Assembly: GCA_022360095.1 (NCBI GenBank)
Contig: JAKSDK010000082.1
Location: 1 to 64,000 of the forward strand
Length of the DNA stretch: 64,000 bases
Direction: 5' to 3'
From: Phycisphaerales bacterium
GTDB taxonomy: Bacteria > Planctomycetota > Phycisphaerae > UBA1845 > UTPLA1
In this document: positions 49,330 to 59,256 of the stretch, piece by piece
Numbering within the stretch: position 1 is the first letter of the stretch
How the letters are laid out: each line of letters begins with the position of its first letter
Program-made: the position numbers and the translations under genes
Notes under the pieces: generated by a model
Seen by the model: only the letters and a program-made list of their open reading frames with translations
Told to the model about the DNA's origin: nothing
The model's database searches: none

Positions 49330-52272
49330 TCAGTCCGTTTGTTCCGAGGCGCCCCCATTTGCGGTCACCTTCTCCAGTTGATCAGACGAGCCAACGACCG
49401 TGGCAGCGGCCTTGTCACTGTATTTTTCAGCCGCCTCCGGTTTGCCCCAACGTTCATAGAGGGAGGCCAGGCGCGCGCGTGCCGCCACAATCGCAGGCTC
49501 ACCTTCGCCCCGCACCTCAGACAGACGTGAATAGCTTTCCAAGAGCACCGACTCAGCGTTCTCAAAGCGTCTTAGTTCCATCAGGCAACGACTGAGTAAT
49601 TCCTCCGTTTGCACCGTCCGCGGATGTGTATCAGGAAGAGTGCTACGATGTATCACCAGCGCTTTTTGAAGATATGGCTCTGCCTCGGCAAAATCGCCCA
49701 TCTTGATCAACAGCATTCCGAGTCCTACGAGCGGACCTGCCTGATAGCGATGATTCGCCGGCAGTGTTTCGTTGAATGTCTCGATGGACCGCCGATAAAA
49801 CTGTCGGGCCTCCTCACCATACTCTCCCTTCGCCCTTTTCAGATTTCCCAGGTTGTTCAGGATCGTACCGACGAGCGGATGTTTTTCGCCCACTAATTCT
49901 GAGTACATCTCCAACGCTTTTCGATACAGCGGCTCAGCCGCGTCGTAATCTTTCTTTGCATACAACAGTGCAGCCAGGTTATTCATGTTTTTGGCGACAT
50001 GCGGATGTCGCTCGCCCAGCACCTTGAGACGAATCGAAAGAGACTCGCGCAGAAGCGGCTCGGCATGATCGAAATCTCGCTGGTTGTATAACAGGACCGC
50101 GAGATTATTCATCGTCTCGGCCATGTCCGGGTGCTCCGATCCGAACACCTTTTTCTGAATCGCCAGGGCGTCTCGAAACAAGGACTCCGCTGAATCGAGT
50201 TTCCCGGTCGTCTTGCGAACGAGACCCAGATTGTTCAGTGCAGCCGCGACAAGGTGATGGTCATTTCCGACAAGACCGCGTTGTAACACCAGCACTTTTT
50301 CAAAAAGCGGCTCAGCGGCCGCGAAGTCACCCTTTTCCCAAAGCAACATGGCCAGATTATTCATGGAAACGGCGACATCGGGATGTTGTTCACCGAGAAG
50401 TTCCGTTCGCATTTTCAGCGCTTCACGATAACGCGATTCCGCTTCGTCGTACTCAGCCTTTCCGTGGAGCAACGTCGCCAGGTTGTTCAGGCTCGTCGCC
50501 ACGTCACGGTGATCATTTCCAAGCAGCCTTCGACGCATTTCCAGAGATCGACGAAAATAGCGCTCACTTTCCTCGAGATTACCCTTCGCGCGAAGCAAGG
50601 AAGCCAATCCGTTCAAGCTGGCGGCAGTCAGCAAATGATCACCCTGGTGCAGGCTTTGCGAAATCGAAAGCGCCTTTTTGCAAAGAATCTCAGCTTCGGC
50701 ATACTTCCCCTTGTCGATCAGCAACATCGCCAGATTGTTCAGGCTCCCCACGACGTCAGGGTGCTCATCACCATAGAGCAAACGACGTTGCTCCAAGGCG
50801 ATTCGCAGGTGATTCTCAGCGGTCTCGTAGAGCCCAAGACTGTGATAGGTCTTGCCGACCGTGTCGTGGATGGCGGCCGCCACTTGGGGCTGATCGCTTA
50901 GTTCCGTGTCAATCCGCCTTGCTGCGATATCGACAACCTCCCGCACCGTCAATTCGCGCCCCTTGGCGACTTCAGGATGGGCGGACGACAACATGTCATC
51001 AAGGAACCCGGCGATTCGCTCCGAAGTCAATCGCGCGCTGGTCTCATTCTCCTTCGCACGCAACGTTGCCTTGTGCTCGACCGAGCTGACAATCGCGATG
51101 GCAAGCAGAGACGAAAAGACCGTGGCAAGCGATGCGACAAAAACCTTGTGCCGACCGATCAATTTCTTCAGTTGATATAGGCTGCTCGGCGGATGAGCCA
51201 ATATCGGCTGATTCTCCAGATAGCGATTGACGTCTTCGTTTAGCTCGCCGACGCTTCTGTAGCGGAGATCAGGGTCTTTTTCGATCGCCTTGAGAACAAT
51301 CGTCTCCAAGTCACCCCGAAATTCGCGACGTAGGGTACTCGGTCGCACGGGCGGAGCTTCGCAAATCGCTCTCAACGCCTCATGAGGCAGCGCGTGGTTG
51401 GTCTCATAAGGAAGCCGACCGGTCAGCAATTCGTAAAGAACGACGCCGAGCGAATAAACGTCGGTTCGAACATCAATCTCGTCGGGGTTCCCCCGCGCCT
51501 GCTCCGGGCTCATGTACCGAAGCGTCCCCATGATTTGCCCCGTGCCCGTGATCGTCATATCCGCCGCGGCCTCGCTGTCGGTGATCCGCGCGAGTCCGAA
51601 ATCAAGCACTTTGACGCCGACTTCAATCGATGTGGAACTGCCCGAGCCCTCAGGTGCGGTCTGGTCGCTGACGAGAATATTCGAAGGTTTGAGATCGCGG
51701 TGAATCACGGCCCGCTGATGAGCATAGCTAATCGCATCGCACACTTTGCCAAACAATTCCAGACGCTGGCGAGCTATCAATTCGCGTTTGTTCGCGTACT
51801 CGGTGAGCGGTTCGCCCTGAACGAGTTCCATGGCGAAATAGTGTTGACCATTATTCGTGCAACCCGCCTCATGAATCGAGGCAATTCCAGGATGCTTGAG
51901 CCGGGCAAGCGATTCAGCTTCACGCTGGAAAAGAAGAATGCGATTCTCGTCGACGTGCCCGCCACCTTTGACAACCTTGAGAGCAACGGCGCGCCGCGGA
52001 TTCTGCTGCTCCGCTTCATAGACCACGCCCATACCTCCGGATGCAATCACCCGAACCAGACGGTATGGCCCGATGTAACCCGCCGCGAGGGCCGGTGTTT
52101 CCATGAAGTTCTCGACGTTTTGGCTATATCCGAGCAGTGATTCGATTTCCGTGCGCAGTTCGTGATCATCTGCACACGCCTCGTCCAGAAACAGCTCGCG
52201 CCTGCGTATATCCATTTCCAGCGCAGATTGGAAAAGCTGCTCGATACGGTTCCAGCGTTCAGGTGTTTCCAT
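49330..52272 (-). CDS. Ser-Thr kinase with KLC-type TPR repeats (pair 5)
   Basis: 980 residues from the ATG at 52272 (a GTG precedes it). Residues 1-60 are the same helical N-terminal type as in pair 2. Kinase motifs: ASGGMGVV near 77-84, Lys99, HRDLKPSN at 191, DFG 224-226, MSPEQ. A short Ser/Gly-rich stretch (about 205-217) lies between the catalytic loop and DFG. A transmembrane helix lies at about 378-400. About a dozen 42-residue TPRs follow (GxxHPxVAxxLNNLAxLLxxxGxYxxAEPLxRxAL). The start overlaps the sigma gene by 14 bp. The TPR array probably binds an extracellular or periplasmic ligand or partner; this is inference. Confidence 0.92.
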   Translation of the reverse strand: METPERWNRIEQLFQSALEMDIRRRELFLDEACADDHELRTEIESLLGYSQNVENFMETPALAAGYIGPYRLVRVIASGGMGVVYEAEQQNPRRAVALKVVKGGGHVDENRILLFQREAESLARLKHPGIASIHEAGCTNNGQHYFAMELVQGEPLTEYANKRELIARQRLELFGKVCDAISYAHQRAVIHRDLKPSNILVSDQTAPEGSGSSTSIEVGVKVLDFGLARITDSEAAADMTITGTGQIMGTLRYMSPEQARGNPDEIDVRTDVYSLGVVLYELLTGRLPYETNHALPHEALRAICEAPPVRPSTLRREFRGDLETIVLKAIEKDPDLRYRSVGELNEDVNRYLENQPILAHPPSSLYQLKKLIGRHKVFVASLATVFSSLLAIAIVSSVEHKATLRAKENETSARLTSERIAGFLDDMLSSAHPEVAKGRELTVREVVDIAARRIDTELSDQPQVAAAIHDTVGKTYHSLGLYETAENHLRIALEQRRLLYGDEHPDVVGSLNNLAMLLIDKGKYAEAEILCKKALSISQSLHQGDHLLTAASLNGLASLLRAKGNLEESERYFRRSLEMRRRLLGNDHRDVATSLNNLATLLHGKAEYDEAESRYREALKMRTELLGEQHPDVAVSMNNLAMLLWEKGDFAAAEPLFEKVLVLQRGLVGNDHHLVAAALNNLGLVRKTTGKLDSAESLFRDALAIQKKVFGSEHPDMAETMNNLAVLLYNQRDFDHAEPLLRESLSIRLKVLGERHPHVAKNMNNLAALLYAKKDYDAAEPLYRKALEMYSELVGEKHPLVGTILNNLGNLKRAKGEYGEEARQFYRRSIETFNETLPANHRYQAGPLVGLGMLLIKMGDFAEAEPYLQKALVIHRSTLPDTHPRTVQTEELLSRCLMELRRFENAESVLLESYSRLSEVRGEGEPAIVAARARLASLYERWGKPEAAEKYSDKAAATVVGSSDQLEKVTANGGASEQTD

Positions 52273-52840
52273 CACGGTCCTCGCTGATTTCCCGAAGCAG
52301 CCAGGCCTTGGCGAGAATCCAATCTCGCTTCACCGTGGCTTTGGACACCCCGATCAGCTCCGCGACTTCATCGATGCTCAACCCCGCGAAGTAACGTAGT
52401 TCAACCATCTGGGATTTTCTGGCATCGACATGAGCCAGCTTGGTCAGCGCTTCGTCGAGCGCCACAAGGTCCGATTGAGGTTGCGGGGTCACGAGCAACC
52501 CTTCCTCAAGCGCAACTCTGCGCAAACCTCCCCCACGCTTCGCGCGCCGGTGATGCTTGGCATGGTTCACGAGAACGCGACGCATGAAGGTGGCGGCCAG
52601 GCTGAAAAACTGAGCCCGATTGTCCCAATGCACGTTCTTTTGCTCGGACAGCCGCATGTAGGCTTCGTGAACAAGCGCGGTCGCCTGTAGTGTGTGGTTT
52701 GGCCGTTCCTGTTGAAGATAGCGATCGGCAAGGGTGCGTAATTCGTCGTAGACCAATGGCAGGAGCCTGGCTACCTCGCCGTTGCCCGAATTGACATCAA
52801 CGGCAGTGAACGGATTGGAATTTTCGGGCGCAGGCACCAT
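52259..52840 (-). CDS. ECF-like sigma factor (pair 5)
   Basis: 193 residues from the ATG at 52840; the frame is open far upstream to 53509, but that part lacks sigma similarity and lies in the intergenic region. ECF_sub/Sig-70_X6-like: LLPLVYDELRTLADRYL, LQATALVHEAYMRL, FFSLAATFMRRVLVNHAKHHRR, and HTH LSIDEVAELIGVSKATVKRDW. Close to the pair 2 sigma factor. It overlaps the kinase start by 14 bp. Confidence 0.9.
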   Translation of the reverse strand: MVPAPENSNPFTAVDVNSGNGEVARLLPLVYDELRTLADRYLQQERPNHTLQATALVHEAYMRLSEQKNVHWDNRAQFFSLAATFMRRVLVNHAKHHRRAKRGGGLRRVALEEGLLVTPQPQSDLVALDEALTKLAHVDARKSQMVELRYFAGLSIDEVAELIGVSKATVKRDWILAKAWLLREISEDRDGNT

Positions 52841-53162
52841 CAAACACTGCCTTTGCACAAAAAAGTGTGAACCCTTGGAATTTCTTGAGCCTATTTCCTC
52901 CCAAAAGTTGCTTTGGATAGGTGGAGGGTTGGGCGACCGAAAGGGTTGTTTGCCCCTCATAAGTGTATCAATTGTGTCTTTGTAAGACCAGGGGAGAGAG
53001 GTGTGCTGCCTGTGTGGGCCGGCGTCCACGCTTGCGGCCTGAAAGTGCGCATACATATTCGTTTGGGGACAGCGACCGATATTCCGATGGTTTGCTTCAA
53101 TCCACCCCGGAAGTCGGGATCTTCGGTGCAAAAGGGTAAAATTGAGGCAGGAGGAAGAAGTG
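52841..53162. other. Divergent intergenic region
   Basis: 322 bp between the pair 5 sigma gene and a PEP-CTERM gene. The long upstream extension of the sigma frame runs through it but does not look coding. No repeat or RNA was recognised; promoters for both genes must lie here. Confidence 0.4.
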
Positions 53163-54383
53163 ATGATGAAGATGGCTCGAAAAAGTACAGGTTTGTTTTT
53201 GCCGGCGGTAGTATTAGTAACGATGCTAGCTCCCGTCACGGCCTCTGCGGGAACGCCGCAGGAGTTGTTGAGAGGTGAAGCACCTCTGCTATTCACGGGA
53301 GCGGAGGGGGAAGATGCAAACTCCACGCTTCTCCTTGACGGCCAGCCCATTCGTGGTGACGAAATCTGGCTCTGGACTCCCGCGGTCACAGCGGGACAAG
53401 TGGACCTCGGGACGACCGGATCATTCTTTAAAATCTGGGACAGCGGACCGGAAGCCGGGCCGGACGGCAACGACGATGACGACAACGGCATGCGCGGAAT
53501 GGACTTCAACGCATCGACCGGAAAGTTCCTGATCAGCTACGAAGATACGACCACCACCGGTTTTGCGTTCGGAGGCATCCGGGACGGTGACCTCATGGAA
53601 CTCACGGCCACGAGCGTCAGCGGCGGCTTCATCACGGGCCACAGCTTCAATCGGCTCTTCAATGAAGGCGCGAACGGCACGGCCGGCAACATCGGCACCG
53701 GTGACATCAATGCGATCTCCAGTGCCCCCGATGGAACGCTATTCATCGGCTCCGGTGGAACGCAGACCGTTCAAACCAACGTACCCGGCACGCTCTCAGT
53801 CAGCCCCAACACTTTGATGCATCTCGATCCCACCGCCGCTTCCGGCTCACCGGAAAACATCGGCCCGGACAAATTCTTTGAGGCAGGCCTCAGCGGTGTC
53901 GGACTCACTTTCGCACCAGCCGTCTATACCGGCCAATTACGTGGCGCGGACATCCTCGACAGCGGTGAAGTGACTTTCGGAACCAGCGTCAACTACCGAA
54001 ACACGGTTTTCAGCGGCCCGATCGACGGACTGAACGATGCCCAGGCGGGGGCGCTGGCGACCGGCGTCGTCGATGCGTGTCTCAAAGCGGACATCTGCTC
54101 GGTTCCGAATCTGCATGACGGCGCGCTGAACACCTATCAGCAACGAACGGCTGAAGTGCTCTACGCCGGCAGCTTGTTCTACCAGGCGCCCAATGCTGGT
54201 GACTCCGAGATCCTTGACCACGACATCCTGGACACTGCGCTCGAGATTCAGGCATTAATCAACCTGCTCGGCGCGGACTCACCGGCCGGCCAGGCACTCC
54301 TTCCGTTTGTGCCCGAACCGGCGACATTGTCGCTGCTATTGTGCGGCGGACTGGTTTTCGGACGACGACGACGGCGAGCTTAG
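53163..54383 (+). CDS. PEP-CTERM sorting domain protein
   Basis: 406 residues from the ATG at 53163, with GGAGGAAG upstream. The signal peptide is ARKSTGLFLPAVVLVTMLAPVTASA-G. The mature domain has propeller-like strands (FNASTGKFLISYED, INAISSAPDGTLFIGSGG) and a helical region near 350-380. VPEPATLSLLLCGGLVFG plus RRRRRA is a PEP-CTERM tag. It is the first of five consecutive same-strand exported-protein genes (53.2-60.6 kb), which may be co-regulated with the divergent pair 5 sigma factor. Confidence 0.87.
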   Translation: MMKMARKSTGLFLPAVVLVTMLAPVTASAGTPQELLRGEAPLLFTGAEGEDANSTLLLDGQPIRGDEIWLWTPAVTAGQVDLGTTGSFFKIWDSGPEAGPDGNDDDDNGMRGMDFNASTGKFLISYEDTTTTGFAFGGIRDGDLMELTATSVSGGFITGHSFNRLFNEGANGTAGNIGTGDINAISSAPDGTLFIGSGGTQTVQTNVPGTLSVSPNTLMHLDPTAASGSPENIGPDKFFEAGLSGVGLTFAPAVYTGQLRGADILDSGEVTFGTSVNYRNTVFSGPIDGLNDAQAGALATGVVDACLKADICSVPNLHDGALNTYQQRTAEVLYAGSLFYQAPNAGDSEILDHDILDTALEIQALINLLGADSPAGQALLPFVPEPATLSLLLCGGLVFGRRRRRA

Positions 54384-54491
54384 GACTTATCGGAAAATTA
54401 CAGTGCATGGAGATTGGCCTTCGCCAAAGTGGAGAAGGAACGGTCATACTACGCAAACCGATCACCGAGCCTCATGAAGAGGATGAAATAC

Positions 54492-55643
54492 ATGACAACA
54501 CGATTCCTGACGGTTTCCGTCATCTCGATCGCCTTCACTTGGACGCTTGCTCAGGCGGGCGCCCCCACTCAGTTGCTCCTGACCAATACCGAAGCCGACG
54601 GCTTGCCGGCCGGCATCAAAAGCCTGGACCTCAACAATGGCGCCATTCTCGGATTCCTCGTCCAGGAAGACTTTCCCAACAACGGCAACCTGTGGCCGGT
54701 GGACGCCATGGCTCCAGGACCTGACCGTACAATCCTCGTCGCGCAGGCCACAGACGACAAGATTCGACAATACGACGAGTTTGGCAGTTTCGTGGGTCAA
54801 TTCGTCTCCGGGGAAGCGGTCAACAACATCCGCGGGATCGTCCGTTCGCCGGACGGCAACTTCCTGTTTACCTCCGATTGGGCCGATGACAACATCCATC
54901 GGTTCAACTTCTTTACGGGTGCCCCGGCGCCAAGCGCCGGAGATCCCGACGGTGAATTCATCATCGGTATGCAATCGCCGCCCCGCCTGGATTTGCCCCA
55001 GGCCATGGCGATCCTCAGCACCGGCGAACTGCTCGTCGCGGATATCGGACAAGTCAGGCTCATCAAGTTCAATGCGACGACCGGCGCGGTCATCGGTCCG
55101 TTCGTGCCGAATCCGCTTGAAGACATCAATGGCGCCACGGTGCGAGACATCGATGTCCTCGCGAATGGCGATGTTGTCGTGACGGTCAGCGGGTCCGGCA
55201 ACACGGTTCGAACCTATTCCTCCGCAGGTGCCCTCGACGGCACGAGGACGTTTCCCTTCAACAGCCCCAACGGCGTCCATGTCCTGCCGACCGGCGATTA
55301 TCTCGTCACCAGCGGTTCGACATTCGGACAAGGAAAGGGACTGTTTCGCGTCAACCCGTCAAACGGCGCCATTCTTCAAACCATCGACAACAGCCGGAGC
55401 TACGGGGCTTTGGAACTTATCACCCTGGTGGATGCCGCGCCGTCCTGCGGCGGCATGGGGGATGGTGATGTTGATCAAAACGGCTCGGTCGACGGCAGAG
55501 ACGTCGCGTCTTTCGTGGACCTTCTGGTCAATGGCAGCGGCAGTCCGGCCGATCCGGATTTCTGCGCCGCGGATTTGGATGGCGATGATGACGTCACATT
55601 TCTGGATGTTGACCCGTTTGTTCAGGCGCTTCTGGGTTCCTAG
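54492..55643 (+). CDS. Secreted beta-propeller protein with dockerin
   Basis: 383 residues from the ATG at 54492, with GAGGA at a good distance (54474 and 54414 are in-frame alternatives). The signal peptide is TTRFLTVSVISIAFTWTLAQA-G. The propeller (about 20-310) shows repeats like NIRGIVRSPDGNFLFTSDW and PQAMAILSTGELLVADIG. The C-terminal dockerin has DGDVDQNGSVDGRD and DLDGDDDVTFLD loops. It resembles the PEP-CTERM propeller at 41225 but with a dockerin in place of the membrane tag. Extracellular; role unknown. Confidence 0.86.
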   Translation: MTTRFLTVSVISIAFTWTLAQAGAPTQLLLTNTEADGLPAGIKSLDLNNGAILGFLVQEDFPNNGNLWPVDAMAPGPDRTILVAQATDDKIRQYDEFGSFVGQFVSGEAVNNIRGIVRSPDGNFLFTSDWADDNIHRFNFFTGAPAPSAGDPDGEFIIGMQSPPRLDLPQAMAILSTGELLVADIGQVRLIKFNATTGAVIGPFVPNPLEDINGATVRDIDVLANGDVVVTVSGSGNTVRTYSSAGALDGTRTFPFNSPNGVHVLPTGDYLVTSGSTFGQGKGLFRVNPSNGAILQTIDNSRSYGALELITLVDAAPSCGGMGDGDVDQNGSVDGRDVASFVDLLVNGSGSPADPDFCAADLDGDDDVTFLDVDPFVQALLGS

Positions 55644-55660
55644 TTCCAGCCGAGGAAAAC

Positions 55661-56362
55661 ATGTTTGATTTGCGCACTCATCCTCTCGTTGTCTTGTGCA
55701 CGGCATTCTGCATGATGGCCTGTCCGCGAGTCCGTGCGCAGACCTGTGTCACACCGAGCAACGAGGCCTGCCCGGGCGCCACGTCGTTCGTGGAAGCTGA
55801 TCTTCCCCTCAACACGAGCGGCGTTTACGGGTGCGAGGACAACACCATCCCGTTTAGCGATATGCCGTTCTGGGATGTCTATTATCGCTACGACTGTACT
55901 TGCACCGGTTTTTACGACGTGGACATGTGCGACAGCACGGCGGATGCCGCCCTACGCATCTACATCGACGGTTGCGGATTTGCCGCAGGCGACGAACTTA
56001 TCGAAGGGGACGACGAATGCCTCGGATCACCGCCCAGCGCGGATCCGATGGTCACGGTGCTGCTCGAAGCCGGCCGCTCCTATTGGTTTGAACTCGGCAC
56101 CTGGAGAGTGAATCCGCCCTGGGGACCGTCGGAGCCCAATGCCCCGTTTTCTTTCAATGTTTCCGAATGCAATCCATGCGGAAGCGGCGACGTGAATGGC
56201 GACGGCCAAGTGGACGGTCAGGATATTCCGGGCTTTGTGAATCAACTTGTTAATCCACCGGCGTCGTTTGGTGCTGCAGCCTGCGCGGCGGACATGTCCG
56301 TCAACTTAAGCGTGGGTACCGAAGACGTTGTCATGTTCGTTGAGGCGCTTGTAGGAGCGTAA
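55661..56362 (+). CDS. Small cysteine-rich secreted protein with dockerin
   Basis: 233 residues, with GAGGA just before the ATG. The signal peptide ends PRVRA-Q. The mature domain (about 28-165) has paired cysteines and motifs (FWDVYYRYDCTCTGFYDVDMCDS, ALRIYIDGCGF, YWFELGT) related to the NDxC...DVWFCW modules of the giant protein at 5220: an independent single-module version. The dockerin follows (DVNGDGQVDGQD, a second degenerate loop DMSVNLSVGTED). It lies 17 bp after the previous gene and 90 bp before the next, so probably an operon. Confidence 0.85.
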   Translation: MFDLRTHPLVVLCTAFCMMACPRVRAQTCVTPSNEACPGATSFVEADLPLNTSGVYGCEDNTIPFSDMPFWDVYYRYDCTCTGFYDVDMCDSTADAALRIYIDGCGFAAGDELIEGDDECLGSPPSADPMVTVLLEAGRSYWFELGTWRVNPPWGPSEPNAPFSFNVSECNPCGSGDVNGDGQVDGQDIPGFVNQLVNPPASFGAAACAADMSVNLSVGTEDVVMFVEALVGA

Positions 56363-56452
56363 GCGGCCGACGGCGCGATGAATAATTTGATGGGGGGTTC
56401 TTCCAAGAACCGAATCAAGGTGGCGGAGCCTGCGCGTATTACAAGGAATAGT

Positions 56453-59245
56453 ATGATGTGGAGACGATTCTTAATTCTTTTTTATGCGGCGGCCATACTT
56501 TTTGTTGACGTCAGGCCGTTGCCCGCTGAACAAGACACGAGACTTGAAGGCGACCTTCTTTCCATCGGTTCCAATACGCGCGTCAACCAAAACGCCGGCT
56601 CCCTCAAGACAGGAATCGCCCGCTCCGGTTCTTCGTCGAGCAGTTATACGTTCGTTAAGATCGCGGAAACCGGTGATGCCCCTCCCGATCGGCCCGCGAG
56701 CGACTTTCAGGTCTTTACGGACCCCGCGATCAACAACGCAGCGCAAGTCGCCTTCGACGCAACCTTCACGGAATCGACCGCCAGCGCAAATGAGGGCACG
56801 TACAAGTTCATCGGAAGCAGCGTCGTTCGTCTGATCGACAACGGAGAGTTTGGCCTGCCCTCGCCCCCCGGAGAGGTCTCGGGCAATTTCAGCAACTTCA
56901 GCCGCGTTGTCATCAACAACGCCGGAGAGGTGCTCTTTCACGGAGGCACCGAGTTCTCCGACAGCGAGCACGGCGTATACGTATACACCAACCCGCTCAC
57001 AGGTGGATTGATCTTCAACGACAGCATGTCCCAGCCCGTGCCCGGACAGCCCGGTGAGAGTTTTCTGGTCTTCCCCTTCCTGAATTTTGACCGCGTGCTC
57101 CTCAGCGATACCGGTCATAGTGCCACCATCGCACAATGGCGAGACGCCGGCTTTGTCCCACATGCAGGTCTCTATTACGGCGACGTCGCCGGTGGCATTG
57201 TGCGAATCGCAGACGATTCGGTCGCTCCACCGGGCCAACCCGGCTCGCTTTTCACCGGGCCGCTCTCGGGAAATCCACCGACGCCGTCGAGTGCCTTCGA
57301 TGCTTTCATGTGCATGAACAACCAAGGCGACGTCGCCTTCAATGCCGACTATGACCTTGGAGCGGGCTCCGGCATGTACCGCTATGTGGGACCGGCTGGT
57401 ACGTTGTTACGCGTCGCGGACAGTTCCATGCAGCCGCCGGGCCAGTCTCCCGGCGCGACATTCAGCACCGTCTTCAACTTTCCGAGCATGAACAACGTCG
57501 GAACAGTGGCTTTCAAGTCCCGATACTCAGGAGGCTCCGGCGATGAAGGACTTTATCTCGGCAACGGCGTCAGTGCGTTGCAGGTCGTCGTCGACAACTC
57601 CGGCGCCTTCGCCGTGCCGGGCCAACCGGCCGCAAACTACGTTGCGTTTGAGCCGCCGGTCATCAACGATGCCGGTTTGGTTGTCTTTGGCGCCGCGTTG
57701 ACCGGCGGGACCGCGGGAGGAGGCATCTATGCGGTCACGGGTGGCCTGATCGAAAAAATCGTGGACTTTTCAGACCCGGTACCTGAACAGCCCGGAGCCA
57801 ACTTCAATGCCCTTGACCATTTCACGCTGAATGCGTCAGGCCATGTCCTGTTCCGCGGGCGCTATACAGGAAACAACTTCGGACTCTATCTCTATGACGG
57901 TGTTTCCGTCTCACGTGTGATCGATACCAGCCAGACACTGGACTTGCTCGGGACTGCTTACACACGATTCAGCATACTCCTGGGCTTCGGCGGAACAGGT
58001 GGAGAAGACGGAAAGCCCCGACCGATGAATGACGGCGGCCTGATCACTTTTCGTGCACACATGGCCAACCAGAATTTCAATCCTCCTCAGGGCATCTTCC
58101 TGGCGACACCGCCGCAGCCATGCGGCATTCCGGACGTGGGAATTGAAATGGTCGCCGTCGGTGATCCGGGCAACGCGCCCGACACCAACGGATTCGGGTC
58201 CGTCAATGAAGTCTATCGAATCGGCCTGTTCGAATTGACCAACGAACAATACGTCGAGTTCCTCAACGCCGTCGCGGCGGATGATCCGAACGAGCTGTAC
58301 GACACGGTGATGACCACCAGCTTGCGCGGAGGCGTCCTCCGAAGCGGAGCACCCGGAAGTTTCTCCTATTCGGTCAAACCGAACTTTGGAAACAAGCCTG
58401 CCAGTGGTTTCTGTTGGACCGACGCCGCTCGTTTCTGCAACTGGCTCCACAATGGCAAGCCCACCGGACCACAGGGACCCGCGACAACCGAAGACGGCGC
58501 GTATGACATATCTTTGCCCATCGACCAAATCTCGCGCAAGCCCGGGGCACGGTTCTTCATTCCAAACAACGACGAATGGTACAAAGCGGCATATTACGAT
58601 CCGTTCAATCCCGGCGCGGACGGCTCCGGTACGCCAGACTACTGGTTTTATCCGACGAGCTCGGACGTCTTCCCAACACAGGCGATCGGCGACTTGAACG
58701 TCGGCGATGTGACCAATCCCGGTCCCAATGTGGCCAACTATGAACGCGGAGTCGATTGGAACGGGACGGATTGCTCCCAACCTGGCGAGGTGTGCGGGAA
58801 CGTGTCAACGGTCGGCAGTTGTGCCTCGGTCAGTCCATGGGGCTGCTTCGACGCCGGCGGAAATATTTATGAATGGCTTGAAGAACTGGGAAATCCGATT
58901 TCAGGCCCCCCTCCGTTACCGACGCGCATGGCCCGCGGCGGGGACTTTGCGAACGGCGGAGTGTTGATGGGCAGGAATCTTGTCATCGATGTCAACATGC
59001 AGTCCGGCGCCGCCAACTTTGGAGTGCGAATCGCGGCCGTCTTCAATCCCTGCGCCGGCGACATCAATTGCGACAATTCTGTGGATGTCAATGATGTTCC
59101 CGCGTTCGTGCAAGCCTTGATCGACGAATCGACATACCGATCATCATTTCAGGGATGCGACATCAGCGTCGCCGACATGAGCGGCGACGGAACCGTAGGC
59201 GGCGAGGATATTCAACCGTTCATCGATCTCCTGACCGGCATTTGA
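56453..59245 (+). CDS. Tandem-repeat / FGE-like / dockerin secreted protein
   Basis: 930 residues from the ATG at 56453 (AAGGA 6 nt upstream). The signal peptide is MMWRRFLILFYAAAILFVDVRPLPA-E. Residues about 60-550 carry tandem repeats with PPGQPGxxF and NNxGxVxF, the family also seen at 31425. Residues about 560-860 fold like formylglycine-generating enzyme (YRIGLFELTNEQYVEFLN, FCWTDAARFCNWLHNGKP, FIPNNDEWYKAAYY, GGNIYEWLEELGN, MARGGDFANG). The active-site cysteine pair of true FGE is not apparent, so a binding role is likelier. A dockerin (DINCDNSVDVND, DMSGDGTVGGED) ends the protein. Confidence 0.87.
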   Translation: MMWRRFLILFYAAAILFVDVRPLPAEQDTRLEGDLLSIGSNTRVNQNAGSLKTGIARSGSSSSSYTFVKIAETGDAPPDRPASDFQVFTDPAINNAAQVAFDATFTESTASANEGTYKFIGSSVVRLIDNGEFGLPSPPGEVSGNFSNFSRVVINNAGEVLFHGGTEFSDSEHGVYVYTNPLTGGLIFNDSMSQPVPGQPGESFLVFPFLNFDRVLLSDTGHSATIAQWRDAGFVPHAGLYYGDVAGGIVRIADDSVAPPGQPGSLFTGPLSGNPPTPSSAFDAFMCMNNQGDVAFNADYDLGAGSGMYRYVGPAGTLLRVADSSMQPPGQSPGATFSTVFNFPSMNNVGTVAFKSRYSGGSGDEGLYLGNGVSALQVVVDNSGAFAVPGQPAANYVAFEPPVINDAGLVVFGAALTGGTAGGGIYAVTGGLIEKIVDFSDPVPEQPGANFNALDHFTLNASGHVLFRGRYTGNNFGLYLYDGVSVSRVIDTSQTLDLLGTAYTRFSILLGFGGTGGEDGKPRPMNDGGLITFRAHMANQNFNPPQGIFLATPPQPCGIPDVGIEMVAVGDPGNAPDTNGFGSVNEVYRIGLFELTNEQYVEFLNAVAADDPNELYDTVMTTSLRGGVLRSGAPGSFSYSVKPNFGNKPASGFCWTDAARFCNWLHNGKPTGPQGPATTEDGAYDISLPIDQISRKPGARFFIPNNDEWYKAAYYDPFNPGADGSGTPDYWFYPTSSDVFPTQAIGDLNVGDVTNPGPNVANYERGVDWNGTDCSQPGEVCGNVSTVGSCASVSPWGCFDAGGNIYEWLEELGNPISGPPPLPTRMARGGDFANGGVLMGRNLVIDVNMQSGAANFGVRIAAVFNPCAGDINCDNSVDVNDVPAFVQALIDESTYRSSFQGCDISVADMSGDGTVGGEDIQPFIDLLTGI

Positions 59246-59256
59246 GAGAACTGATC

